From assembly GCA_019084245.1 (NCBI GenBank), contig JAHRFE010000028.1:124001-188000 (forward strand): DNA of 64,000 nt, read 5' to 3'. Numbering within the stretch: position 1 is the stretch's first letter; every line of letters starts with the position of its first letter. The translations under genes were made by a program, and so were the position numbers. The notes beneath the pieces were generated by a model. It was not told the origin of the DNA. It ran no database searches and saw nothing but the letters and a program-made list of their open reading frames with translations. This document shows positions 1 through 6,734 of this stretch, in pieces. This DNA comes from Hoeflea sp. (lineage in GTDB: Bacteria > Pseudomonadota > Alphaproteobacteria > Rhizobiales > Rhizobiaceae).

Positions 1-208
1 AGCGCCCGCCCTCCGAAAATTCCCGCTTGGCCGGATCGCTGTGGTCGATGAATACATGCAGAAACCAGCCGCCATCCACATCGCCGATCGTGAAGCTGGG
101 GCAAGCATCATTGCGCCAGCTGGAGTCGGTCCAATGCGGCGGGATCGGTGGCAGCGTCGTCTGGTCGAAGTCGGGGAATTGATCGGCCATTTTCGGGAAG
201 GGTTTCAT
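1..208 (-). CDS. Hypothetical protein, partial (C-terminus off the window)
   Basis: The frame opens at an ATG preceded at good distance by GGAGCAACC and runs leftwards out of the window, leaving about 69 N-terminal residues. They are soluble-looking and rich in Pro, Asp and Trp, with WTDSSWRNDACPSF near residue 26 and a GGWFLHVFIDH stretch near residue 46. I do not recognise a family. It starts 12 bases after the stop of the small membrane-protein gene upstream on the same strand, so the two are probably co-transcribed. The setting is the end of an integrative element, where such short cargo genes are common. An overlapping frame on the other strand is judged a shadow because this one has a proper ribosome binding site. 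Confidence 0.55.
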   Translation of the reverse strand, partial: MKPFPKMADQFPDFDQTTLPPIPPHWTDSSWRNDACPSFTIGDVDGGWFLHVFIDHSDPAKREFSEGGR

Positions 209-220
209 GTCGGTTGCTCC

Positions 221-388
221 TCAGTTGTTGGTTTCGGATGTGATCGCGGCGATCTGATCGCTGGTGGTGCTGGTGGCCGTCCGGTCGGGTGTGAAGCCGA
301 CCACCCAGATTCCTATTGCGGCGCCGATCAGCGCGCCCTTCAGGCTGTCTTCGATCAGCTGCAGGGCGGTGGTCACGAATTTCTGCAT
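221..388 (-). CDS. Small single-pass membrane protein, 55 aa
   Basis: This short frame starts at an ATG preceded by AGGAGATAG, a strong ribosome binding site, and encodes 55 residues. Residues about 18-32 form one hydrophobic, glycine-rich helix (GALIGAAIGIWVVGF). An amphipathic N-terminus precedes it and a Thr/Ser-rich polar tail follows. The next gene on the same strand begins 12 bases downstream, suggesting a two-gene unit. Small membrane proteins of this form occur in phages and islands (holin-like or toxin-like), but nothing in the sequence decides the function. The case for a real gene rests on the ribosome binding site, the compact spacing and the sensible composition. Confidence 0.6.
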   Translation of the reverse strand: MQKFVTTALQLIEDSLKGALIGAAIGIWVVGFTPDRTATSTTSDQIAAITSETNN

Positions 389-541
389 TCCTATCTCCTA
401 TATATTTAGGTTGAATGGTAGTGGAGTCATCAAATTATGCGATTGGATGCCTCAACATGCTGTAAATCATGGATTGACTCGGCGTAACGAGTCAATCCAG
501 AAAATAGCGGACAACTACTTTTATGAAGGTGACAGCTAATT
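389..541. promoter_or_regulatory. Divergent intergenic region with a perfect inverted repeat (471-498)
   Basis: The 153 bases between the leftward small genes and the rightward gene at 542 are clearly richer in A and T than the surroundings. They contain a perfect 10-base inverted repeat, GGATTGACTC at 471-480 and GAGTCAATCC at 489-498, separated by 8 bases. The right arm ends 43 bases before the rightward start codon. The position fits an operator controlling one or both divergent transcripts. No regulator can be assigned, although the product of the gene at 542 is a candidate. Confidence 0.5.
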
Positions 542-1201
542 ATGTCTCATAGCCCAGACGACTACGAACTCGCCCTATCGACCCGCGCAGCCCAGATCCG
601 CCTTGGAATGAAGCCGCAATCCGTCGAGGAGATTTTGTCAGGAAAACAGAGGAGTAAGTCGGATCACTGGCGAGCCTGGAAGCCGCTTAGGCTGGACTCT
701 GGCGTCAAGAGTCCGGGCGTGGTAAAAAGAGTGCATGAGCCAATTTATGACAACCAACTGAAGGTCGGAATGGGTCCGAACGCCACAATTTCAGGCAGCC
801 TTACAGTGCTGCTGGTCGAGCGACTCGCGGATCAAACACCCGCGAAAGTGGCGCTGTCGGCGTTTGTCTTGATGCATTGCGCTGGACAGTTGCGCATGGG
901 GTCGGCCTCGATCGGCGACGGCATCGGCGCACCACAGATCGCGGGTGCGGTGCGACAGCAGGCTTCCACCATCCACAAGCTGCTCGATCGGCTGGAGGAG
1001 GCTGATTTTGTCTGCCGGATCCCCGGCACCCGCCCAGCAAGAATGCTCTTGAACCCGGCGTTCTGCTACAAGGGGCGGTCGGCTGATTACGCCGCTGTCC
1101 TTGCGGAATGGGAAGCCGGCAAGATCGAGCGCGACGAGCGCCGGGGTGCTATGGGCAAGAGCGCAGCCGGTCGACCAGCCAAGGCCGCCGACTCCGCCTG
1201 A
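542..1201 (+). CDS. Predicted winged-helix protein, RepL-like tail, hypothetical
   Basis: This encodes 219 residues with a clear codon structure and an ATG 11 bases after GAAGGTG. Residues roughly 95-170 read like a winged-helix fold. There is a helix-rich stretch, then a putative recognition helix (QQASTIHKLLDRLEEADFV), then a beta-wing, then LLNPAFCYKG. Asn-Pro-x4-Lys-Gly motifs after a winged helix occur in RepL-type plasmid replication and related phage regulatory proteins, so a DNA-binding role in replication or transcription is plausible but only inferred. The C-terminus is basic and low in complexity (GKSAAGRPAKA). The gene faces away from two small genes across an inverted repeat and may control that region. 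A specific family was not recognised. Confidence 0.55.
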   Translation: MSHSPDDYELALSTRAAQIRLGMKPQSVEEILSGKQRSKSDHWRAWKPLRLDSGVKSPGVVKRVHEPIYDNQLKVGMGPNATISGSLTVLLVERLADQTPAKVALSAFVLMHCAGQLRMGSASIGDGIGAPQIAGAVRQQASTIHKLLDRLEEADFVCRIPGTRPARMLLNPAFCYKGRSADYAAVLAEWEAGKIERDERRGAMGKSAAGRPAKAADSA

Positions 1202-1274
1202 ATCGTGCGGTTTGCACAATCACGCCGCAACCCTGCACAATGTGCTTGTGACGTGAGGATAAGGAGCACACACA

Positions 1275-1664
1275 ATGATCAGCGCGTGGGATCAGAGCGA
1301 GGACCAGCTGCAGGCTTCGCAGGAGGAGGAGTTTGGCGAGTTCTTCAGCTACGAGCCGCGGCTGCAGCGGCCGAACAAGCCGACGATGGCCGACCCGGTG
1401 CGGCCGGTGGTCAACTGCTTGCCGGCGGTGTTCATGAACCCGCATGAAAACGAGCGGATGAGGTTGTACCAGACCACGATCTCCACCCGCAATCCGTCGA
1501 TCGAGGTCAGGGGCTGCAATCTACCGTTCGAGATCAAGCAGGGCGATCAACTCGTCAGGCTGCGCTCGCAGCAACGGTACGAGATCACCAATATCAGGCC
1601 GAATGGATATGGTGTCATAAAGCTGGACTTGGTCGAGCTGGGCCTCAGTCAGCAGCGGCCTTGA
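1275..1664 (+). CDS. Hypothetical protein of the integrative element, 129 aa
   Basis: The frame starts with ATG behind AAGGAG and encodes 129 residues. The first 45 are acidic and glutamine-rich. The C-terminal part (GDQLVRLRSQQRYEI, then NGYGVIKLDLVEL) looks like a small beta-barrel of the kind seen in phage head-closure or head-tail joining proteins, but the resemblance is weak and no other phage structural gene is visible. Its last 20 bases overlap the 3' end of the convergent integrase gene. Two copies of TGCACAAT exactly 21 bases apart lie 34-62 bases upstream of its start and may be regulatory. I would leave it unnamed. Confidence 0.5.
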   Translation: MISAWDQSEDQLQASQEEEFGEFFSYEPRLQRPNKPTMADPVRPVVNCLPAVFMNPHENERMRLYQTTISTRNPSIEVRGCNLPFEIKQGDQLVRLRSQQRYEITNIRPNGYGVIKLDLVELGLSQQRP

Positions 1665-3084
1665 CGCCCCGCCGCGGTGCCTGTCCGTCCATGATCTGCG
1701 GATCAAACGGAAGCGCCGCGCGGGCCATCACTTCGGCCTTCTGCTCCAGCGAAAACCCCTCGCCGTATTCTTGATCCTCGCGCTTCCATCCGCCGATGTA
1801 ACGGATCATCTCGTCACCCGCGCCGGCCTTGCGTAAGCGATCCTTGAACGCGTGCCGCAAGCTGTGGATCGGTCGAGGCCGCCCCGTGCTGGCGCGGCTC
1901 GCGGCCTGTTTCTCCGGTAGCAGATCGTTCTCACGCAAGAACTTTCCGATCGAGGTCGAGACGCTGTTCTCCTTGTCCCGCAGCGCCTGGAAGCCTCTAG
2001 GAAACGCCTGCATGGCCAACAGAGACACGCCGACCAGTGGAACCTCGCGGACGCTTGCAGCGGTCTTGAGTTCGCGTCGGGCGTCGACTTGATCGTAGTC
2101 GGTGATCAATACGTGCGGCACCAGGTGGTCGAGCCGGATATGCGCAGGCAAGAGATTCACGATCTCTGAGAGCCGACAGCCTGTCTCGACGCAAGCGAGG
2201 AAGATCGCCCGGTGCATCTGATTCATGCGCTTGATGTCGCCCCCAGTCAGGATGCGGTCGCGGATCCAGTCGCCGCTGTATGGCAAAGCCCGGCGGGGCT
2301 GTGCCTTGAACCGGCGCCCTTGGAAAGGAGATGTGTATTCCCGGTCGCCGGAGTGTCGGGCGAAGTCCTTCAGCATCCGGCCCAGCGTCTCCAGACAGCG
2401 ATTCGCGGTGTCTGCACTGTAGAGCGAACCCGTCCGCTTATTCCTCTCCTGCAGTCGCTCAGACCAATAGTCCTCAACCCGCTGGGCATCCTTGGAGGTG
2501 ACCGCCTCGACCGGCTTGTCGCCGCAACACTCCAGAAAGATCGCAACGGCGCGGCGTGGCCATATCGACGCCCGGTGCTGTTGGGCTTCTGACTTGGACG
2601 CGAAGTCGACCGCCTTGATCCGGCCGATCCAAATCTCGGCAAGCTCACTCACCGTCACTCCTCCGGCCTCGACGCCAAGCGCGATCGGCTTCAGCGCCTG
2701 CAGTGCATCCGCCTGGGCGTCGGTGGGCAGGTTGTCGATCCCGTAAACATGATCAGCCAAGGCAGCGAGCCGATTGACCAGCTGCAGATTACCCTCTTGC
2801 GGCAACTGGTCGAGGCCTAGAAGCATTTCGATCTGCTCGACCGCCCGGCCGGTTTCCAGACGCCCGCCACCAGCCAAAAAAGACTTCAGCGCAGACCACA
2901 ACCGGTCGTTTCGGCGATCGAGCTGGTCGCGTAGGTTCATTGCGAAGCGGCGGTCATCCGTGTTTAACGCCTCACGGATCATCGGCGCGCGCTTGTCATA
3001 GGCCGCGACGGCCTCAGGCACGCGGCGGACATAGATCCAGCGCCCCTTGCGCAAGGTCAGGTGAGACAGGTCTGGTTTTGCCAT
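1645..3084 (-). CDS. Site-specific tyrosine recombinase (integrase)
   Basis: The product catalyses strand exchange between an element and its chromosomal attachment site. The 479-residue protein has an N-terminal arm-binding/SAM-like part and a C-terminal catalytic domain. The catalytic domain shows the expected order of residues: Arg in TGCRLSEIVN (about R304), HSLRHAF (about H407 and R410), then a Trp in YIGGW and a Tyr in QEYGEGF (about Y440), the likely nucleophile. I start it at MAKPDLSHL because integrases of this class usually begin shortly before such a segment. An upstream in-frame ATG would add 18 residues of poor coding quality. The gene ends overlapping the convergent small gene, and its 5' end faces the tRNA-Gly gene 145 bases away, the classic position for the integrase of a tRNA-targeted element. 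Confidence 0.9.
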   Translation of the reverse strand: MAKPDLSHLTLRKGRWIYVRRVPEAVAAYDKRAPMIREALNTDDRRFAMNLRDQLDRRNDRLWSALKSFLAGGGRLETGRAVEQIEMLLGLDQLPQEGNLQLVNRLAALADHVYGIDNLPTDAQADALQALKPIALGVEAGGVTVSELAEIWIGRIKAVDFASKSEAQQHRASIWPRRAVAIFLECCGDKPVEAVTSKDAQRVEDYWSERLQERNKRTGSLYSADTANRCLETLGRMLKDFARHSGDREYTSPFQGRRFKAQPRRALPYSGDWIRDRILTGGDIKRMNQMHRAIFLACVETGCRLSEIVNLLPAHIRLDHLVPHVLITDYDQVDARRELKTAASVREVPLVGVSLLAMQAFPRGFQALRDKENSVSTSIGKFLRENDLLPEKQAASRASTGRPRPIHSLRHAFKDRLRKAGAGDEMIRYIGGWKREDQEYGEGFSLEQKAEVMARAALPFDPQIMDGQAPRRGVKAAAD

Positions 3085-3117
3085 GTGGGTTTGAACGCCT
3101 CGCAGTGTTACACCAAT

Positions 3118-3206
3118 GTTGCACGGATTGTTGCACACTCGCAGACTTCAGGCCAGATCCGCAACCACTTGCGATTCAAGGAATCCCTTGCAAATCAAGG
3201 GGTTCC
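3118..3206. promoter_or_regulatory. Integrase upstream region: GTTGCAC repeats and an inverted repeat
   Basis: Between the integrase start and the tRNA gene lie two direct copies of GTTGCAC (3118-3124 and 3130-3136), 12 bases apart. Near the tRNA end there is an inverted repeat with 11-base arms, GGAATCCCTTG and CAAGGGGTTCC (3180-3206), with a single G-T wobble and a 5-base loop. Sites here could bind integrase, an excisionase or a repressor. On the minus strand the hairpin follows the tRNA but lacks a T-tract, so it is not a convincing terminator. All functional readings are inference. Confidence 0.35.
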
Positions 3207-3229
3207 AATGCTCGCCAATGTCAGGATTT

Positions 3230-3303
3230 TGGAGCGGGTGAAGGGAATCGAACCCTCGTCGTAAGCTTGGGAAGCTTCTGCTCTGCCATTGAGCTACACC
3301 CGC
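3230..3303 (-). tRNA. tRNA-Gly (anticodon CCC)
   Basis: The minus strand folds as a complete tRNA of 74 bases with an encoded 3' CCA. The acceptor stem is GCGGGTG paired with CACCCGC, the D-arm is GCTC/GAGC, and the T-arm contains GGTTCGATTCC. The anticodon loop TTCCCAA gives the anticodon CCC, reading GGG glycine codons. The first base pair of the anticodon stem is a G-A mismatch. The 3' end is next to the integrase gene and is the probable integration target. Confidence 0.95.
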
Positions 3304-3429
3304 ACACGGTTGATCCTTGGCGCGCAGCGGTCAAACTGTCAAGCATCAACTCCGGACGCTGACGGCTTGACGGAACGCGGGACCGGCCTCATATGACCCT
3401 CGCCGTTCACACAAACATGATTGCTTTCC

Positions 3430-4236
3430 ATGGACCGTCTCAAAGCCCTGCTTCTGTCCCGGCGGTTTGAAACCGCCATCACGATCCTCATCGTCATCAA
3501 TGCCATAACGCTGGGCCTGGAAACGGTGCCCGAGGTGATGAGCAGGTTCGGTCCGATGCTCGTCGTGCTGGACCGGGTGATCCTGACGATCTTTGTCGTC
3601 GAGGTCGCGGCCCGGCTTGTCGTCTGGCGGCTGGATTTTTTCCGCGACCCCTGGCGGGTCTTCGATCTTCTGGTTGTCGGCGTGGCGCTGATCCCGGCGA
3701 CGGGCAGTCTTTCCGTGCTCAGGGCGCTGCGCGTCCTCAGGGTGCTCAGGATGATCAGCATGGTGCCCTCGCTCAAGCGCGTGGTCGGCGGCCTTGTCGG
3801 GGCGCTGCCGGGCATGGGGTCGATCATGCTGCTTCTGACGCTGGTCTTCTATGTGTTCTCGGTGATGGCGACGAAACTCTACGCCGAGACCTTTCCGGAC
3901 TGGTTCGGCTCGATCCCGGCTTCGGCCTATTCGCTGTTCCAGATCATGACGCTCGAAAGCTGGTCGATGGGCATTGTCCGGCCGGTGATGGAAGTGCATC
4001 CGATGGCCTGGGCGTTCTTCCTGCCCTTCATCCTGTGCACGACATTCACGGTGCTCAACCTGTTCATCGGTATCATCGTCTCGGCCATGCAGGCCGAGCA
4101 CGATGCGGAAGCGTCCGCCGACCGGGAAGCGCTCGCCACGGAACAGGGCCAGATGCTCAAGGAATTGAGGGCGATCCGCAAGGAACTTGGCGAATTGCGC
4201 GCAGAGCAAGCCAGCAAAGCGCGAGTGCCGGAGTAA
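3430..4236 (+). CDS. NaChBac-type bacterial voltage-gated sodium channel
   Basis: The protein is a single-repeat six-helix channel subunit, expected to tetramerise in the inner membrane and conduct Na+ on depolarisation. With an ATG start it has 268 residues, the usual length of the family. S1-S3 span about residues 15-90. S4 carries arginines at every third position (about R98, R101, R104, R107) in SVLRALRVLRVLRM. The pore selectivity filter TLESWSM (about 174-180) matches the sodium-selective BacNav type. S6 is followed by a heptad-like coiled coil (about 235-260, MLKELRAIRKELGELRAEQ) typical of the assembly domain. A TTG three codons earlier is possible; neither start has a clear ribosome binding site. 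The gene stands alone between tRNA-Gly and the convergent dcd. Confidence 0.92.
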   Translation: MDRLKALLLSRRFETAITILIVINAITLGLETVPEVMSRFGPMLVVLDRVILTIFVVEVAARLVVWRLDFFRDPWRVFDLLVVGVALIPATGSLSVLRALRVLRVLRMISMVPSLKRVVGGLVGALPGMGSIMLLLTLVFYVFSVMATKLYAETFPDWFGSIPASAYSLFQIMTLESWSMGIVRPVMEVHPMAWAFFLPFILCTTFTVLNLFIGIIVSAMQAEHDAEASADREALATEQGQMLKELRAIRKELGELRAEQASKARVPE

Positions 4237-4259
4237 AATCCGCCAGCGGGATTCGGTAT

Positions 4260-5348
4260 TTAGGTGCGAAAGTGTTTGGACAGCTTCAGGCCCTGCGCCT
4301 GATAGTTGGATCCGAGCCCGGATCCGTAGAGTGCGGCGGGACGTTCCAGCATGTGTTCATAGACCAGTCGTCCGACGATCTGGCCGTGCTCCAGGATGAA
4401 CGGAACCTCGTGGCTGCGCACCTCGAGCACCGCGCGGCTGCCTGCGCCTCCGGCTGCGGTGTGACCGAAGCCGGGATCGAAGAAGCCGGCATAGTGCACC
4501 CTGAATTCGCCGACCAGCGGATCGAACGGCGTCATCTCGGCCGCATAGAGCGGCGGCACATGCACCGATTCACGGCTCACCAGAATGTAGAATTCATCCG
4601 GGTCGAGGATCAGGTCGGCCGAGCCGCGGTTGTGCAGCGGTTCCCAGAAATCGAAAACGTCATGGACGCCGCGCTTGTCGACATCGATGACGGCGGTGTG
4701 ATGCTTGCCCCTATAGCCGACCAGACCGTCCGTACCGGTCCCCATCAGGTCGATCGACAGGGCAATGCCGCCGCCCGAGACATTCGGCGTGTCGGAGGCG
4801 ACCAGGGTCTCTTCCTGGTGCAGTCGCGACAGTTCCGCTTCGCCCAGCACCGCGTGGCCCTGGCGGAAGCGGATCTGCGACAGTCTTGATCCGGTCCGGG
4901 CCACGATCGGGAAAGTGCGGGGGCTGACCTCGAGCCAGAGCGGCCCGTGGTAGCCCGGCGCGATCTTGTCGAATTCCTGGCCGTAGTCAGTCATCACGCG
5001 GGTGAAGATATCGAGCCTTCCGGTCGAACTCTTCGGATTGGCGGAGGCGGAAATCCCGTCGGGCAGCGCCAGGCTTTCCAGGAGCGGCACGATATAGACG
5101 CAGCCGGTCTCCAGCACCGCACCGGCGGAAAGGTCGATCTCGTGCATGCTCAGCCGGGTGAGCTTGTCCTCGACGCGGGCCGACGGCCCGGGAAGGAAAC
5201 TGGCGCGCACCCGGTAGGCGCGCGCGCCGAGCCTGAGATCGAGGCTCGCGGGCTGAATCTGGTCGGAATCGAGCGCACTGCCGGAAGCAAGCTTCCCGCC
5301 ATCAAAAAGCGCCCTTATTGCGCGGTCCGAAAGAATGCCGGCGCCCAC
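4260..5348 (-). CDS. dcd: 2'-deoxycytidine 5'-triphosphate deaminase (long alphaproteobacterial form)
   Basis: It deaminates dCTP to dUTP, feeding dTMP synthesis. The 362-residue product is about twice the length of the E. coli enzyme and matches the long Dcd family found in alphaproteobacteria, which reads as two related beta-fold halves. Visible landmarks are QPASLDLRLG near residue 38, the phosphate-binding/active-site segment ANPKSSTGRLDIF near the middle, and a second-half core around GFFDPGFGH. I chose a GTG start (VGAGILSDRAI) because GGAGCAGG lies just upstream and the family usually begins this way. The open frame continues upstream for 170 codons but with unlikely composition and across the SAM-II riboswitch region. 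It converges with the sodium channel and diverges from metZ. Confidence 0.9.
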   Translation of the reverse strand: MGAGILSDRAIRALFDGGKLASGSALDSDQIQPASLDLRLGARAYRVRASFLPGPSARVEDKLTRLSMHEIDLSAGAVLETGCVYIVPLLESLALPDGISASANPKSSTGRLDIFTRVMTDYGQEFDKIAPGYHGPLWLEVSPRTFPIVARTGSRLSQIRFRQGHAVLGEAELSRLHQEETLVASDTPNVSGGGIALSIDLMGTGTDGLVGYRGKHHTAVIDVDKRGVHDVFDFWEPLHNRGSADLILDPDEFYILVSRESVHVPPLYAAEMTPFDPLVGEFRVHYAGFFDPGFGHTAAGGAGSRAVLEVRSHEVPFILEHGQIVGRLVYEHMLERPAALYGSGLGSNYQAQGLKLSKHFRT

Positions 5349-5434
5349 TGTCTGCCTGCTCCATTTATGCTGCTGCCTTGATGGCAAGGTGAGGCGATTG
5401 ACGCAAGCGCGGCGAGGCACTATAGGCACTTTAT

Positions 5435-5494
5435 CCCGTGGTGATTTGGCCGACCGGCTTGCAGCCACGTTAAACAAGTCGCTAAAAAGGTCGG
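5435..5494 (+). promoter_or_regulatory. SAM-II riboswitch (metA-type) upstream of metZ
   Basis: The segment carries the conserved SAM-II core: CGTGGTGATTTG at 5437, GGCTTGCAGCCACG at 5456, then AAACAAGTCGCTAAAA leading into GGTC. Stem P1 is CGTGG (5437-5441) with CCACG (5465-5469). The pseudoknot is CCGACC (5450-5455) in the loop with GGTCGG (5489-5494). This class binds S-adenosylmethionine and represses methionine synthesis genes in alphaproteobacteria. Here it precedes the O-succinylhomoserine sulfhydrylase gene. Usually the pseudoknot hides the ribosome binding site, but here the start codon is 55 bases further on and an intrinsic terminator lies between. Confidence 0.93.
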
Positions 5495-5500
5495 GTTGCG

Positions 5501-5534
5501 AAACCGGCTGGCGACTTTGCGAGCCGGTTTTTTT
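5501..5534 (+). terminator. Intrinsic terminator between the SAM-II aptamer and metZ
   Basis: AAACCGGCT (5501-5509) pairs perfectly with AGCCGGTTT (5522-5530) and is followed by an uninterrupted T-run. It lies directly downstream of the riboswitch pseudoknot and ends 15 bases before the metZ start codon. The aptamer-loop segment GACCGGCT (5452-5459) could pair with the same 3' arm (one G-T pair), so an aptamer-controlled antiterminator is possible. Control of metZ by premature termination is an inference. Confidence 0.8.
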
Positions 5535-5549
5535 GTGTGGACCTTGAAC

Positions 5550-6734
5550 ATGACAAGCAACCGACCACTCCGCCCCGCCACCCAGCTCGTACATGGCGGC
5601 ACCACCCGCTCGAATTTTGGCGAGACATCCGAAGCGATCTACCTGACCCAGGGCTTTGTCTATTCGAGCTCGGAAGCCGCTGAAGCGCGCTTCAAGGGAG
5701 AAGATCCGGGCTTCATCTATTCGCGCTACGCCAATCCGACCAACGACATGTTCGAGAAGCGCATGTGCCTGATGGAAGGCGCCGAAGACGCCCGCGCCAC
5801 CGCCTCGGGCATGGCCGCCATTTCGGCCGCGCTGCTGTGCCAGCTCAAGGCCGGTGACCATGTGGTGGCGGCGCGTGCGCTGTTTGGCTCATGCCGCTGG
5901 GTCGTGGAGAAGCTGCTGCCGCAATACGGCATCGAGTCGACGCTGGTCGATGGCCGTGAGCTCACCAATTTCGAGACTGCTATCCGTCCCAACACCAGGG
6001 TTTTCTTCCTCGAAAGCCCGACCAATCCGACGCTCGAGGTGGTCGACATTGCCGGCGTGGCGAAGCTCGCCAACCAGATCGGGGCAAAGCTCGTAGTCGA
6101 CAACGTGTTCGCCACGCCGCTGCTGCAGAAGCCGCTGGAACTCGGCGCGCATGTGGTGGCCTATTCGGCGACCAAGCACATCGATGGCCAGGGCCGTTGC
6201 CTGGGTGGCGTGATCCTGTCGGACAAGGACTGGATTGACGAGCATCTGCATGACTATTTCCGTCACACCGGCCCGTCGCTGTCGCCGTTCAACGCCTGGA
6301 CGCTGCTCAAAGGCCTTGAAACGCTGCCGCTCAGGGTTCGCCAGCAGAGCGAAAATGCGGCGCGCGTCGCCGATTTCCTGGCCGATCATCCGGCGGTTTC
6401 CCGGGTGATCTATCCTGGCCGCGCCGACCACCCGCAGGCCGAGATCTGCGCCCGCCAGATGAAGGGCGGCTCGACGCTGGTGGCGTTCGAGCTCAAGGCC
6501 GGCAAGACGGCGGCGTTTGCCATGCAGAACGCGCTCGAAGTCGTCAAAATTTCCAACAATCTGGGCGATTCCAAGAGCCTGATCACCCATCCGGCGACGA
6601 CCACCCACAAGAACCTCTCCGATGAAGCCCGGGACGAACTCGGCATCAGCCCGGGCATGGTCAGGTTTTCGGCCGGGATCGAGGATGCCGAGGACCTGGT
6701 CGAGGATTTCGAGCGCGCCCTCTCAGGCCTCTGA
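5550..6734 (+). CDS. metZ: O-succinylhomoserine sulfhydrylase
   Basis: This PLP enzyme makes homocysteine from O-succinylhomoserine and sulfide in methionine synthesis. The 394-residue protein has the Cys/Met-metabolism PLP fold: SRYANPTNDMFEKRM near the active site, the aspartate of LVVDNVFATP contacting PLP, and the Schiff-base lysine in YSATKHIDGQG (about K209). Substrate choice between succinyl and acetyl esters cannot be proved from sequence; MetZ is the usual call in Rhizobiales. The ATG was chosen because homologues begin near TSNRPLRPATQL. Upstream frame would run into the terminator hairpin. Expression should fall when SAM is abundant, through the SAM-II element. The 3' end overlaps the convergent phosphatidyltransferase gene by 12 bases. 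Confidence 0.92.
   Translation: MTSNRPLRPATQLVHGGTTRSNFGETSEAIYLTQGFVYSSSEAAEARFKGEDPGFIYSRYANPTNDMFEKRMCLMEGAEDARATASGMAAISAALLCQLKAGDHVVAARALFGSCRWVVEKLLPQYGIESTLVDGRELTNFETAIRPNTRVFFLESPTNPTLEVVDIAGVAKLANQIGAKLVVDNVFATPLLQKPLELGAHVVAYSATKHIDGQGRCLGGVILSDKDWIDEHLHDYFRHTGPSLSPFNAWTLLKGLETLPLRVRQQSENAARVADFLADHPAVSRVIYPGRADHPQAEICARQMKGGSTLVAFELKAGKTAAFAMQNALEVVKISNNLGDSKSLITHPATTTHKNLSDEARDELGISPGMVRFSAGIEDAEDLVEDFERALSGL

Larger units (their letters stand above)
1..3260. mobile_element. Right end of an integrative element inserted at tRNA-Gly(CCC)
   Basis: A tyrosine recombinase gene lies next to the 3' end of a tRNA-Gly gene, and the genes to its left are small, unrecognised and unlike the housekeeping genes that follow. 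Elements of this kind (genomic islands, prophages, ICEs) commonly integrate into tRNA 3' ends and recreate the tRNA. The right attachment site should therefore lie in the tRNA 3' half, about 3230-3260. I found no second copy of that tRNA segment inside the window, so the left end must be outside it if the element is intact. No structural phage or conjugation genes are visible, so the class of element cannot be told. The right boundary is inferred. Confidence 0.65.

Noticed and set aside
41-409. 122-codon plus-strand frame at the left edge
   Set aside because: It is antisense to two leftward frames that have strong ribosome binding sites and tight spacing, and its product has no sensible composition.
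1-3229. Left attachment repeat of the integrative element
   Set aside because: No copy of the tRNA-Gly 3' segment was seen in this stretch, so the left end must be outside the window if the element is intact.
3346-4209. 287-codon minus-strand frame opposite the sodium channel gene
   Set aside because: Low-complexity His/Arg/Asp-rich product, a mirror of the GC-rich channel gene, with no family features.
5349-5861. N-terminal extension of dcd by up to 170 codons
   Set aside because: The extension crosses the SAM-II riboswitch and the metZ start on the other strand and is not part of the Dcd family; a GTG with GGAGCAGG gives the normal length.
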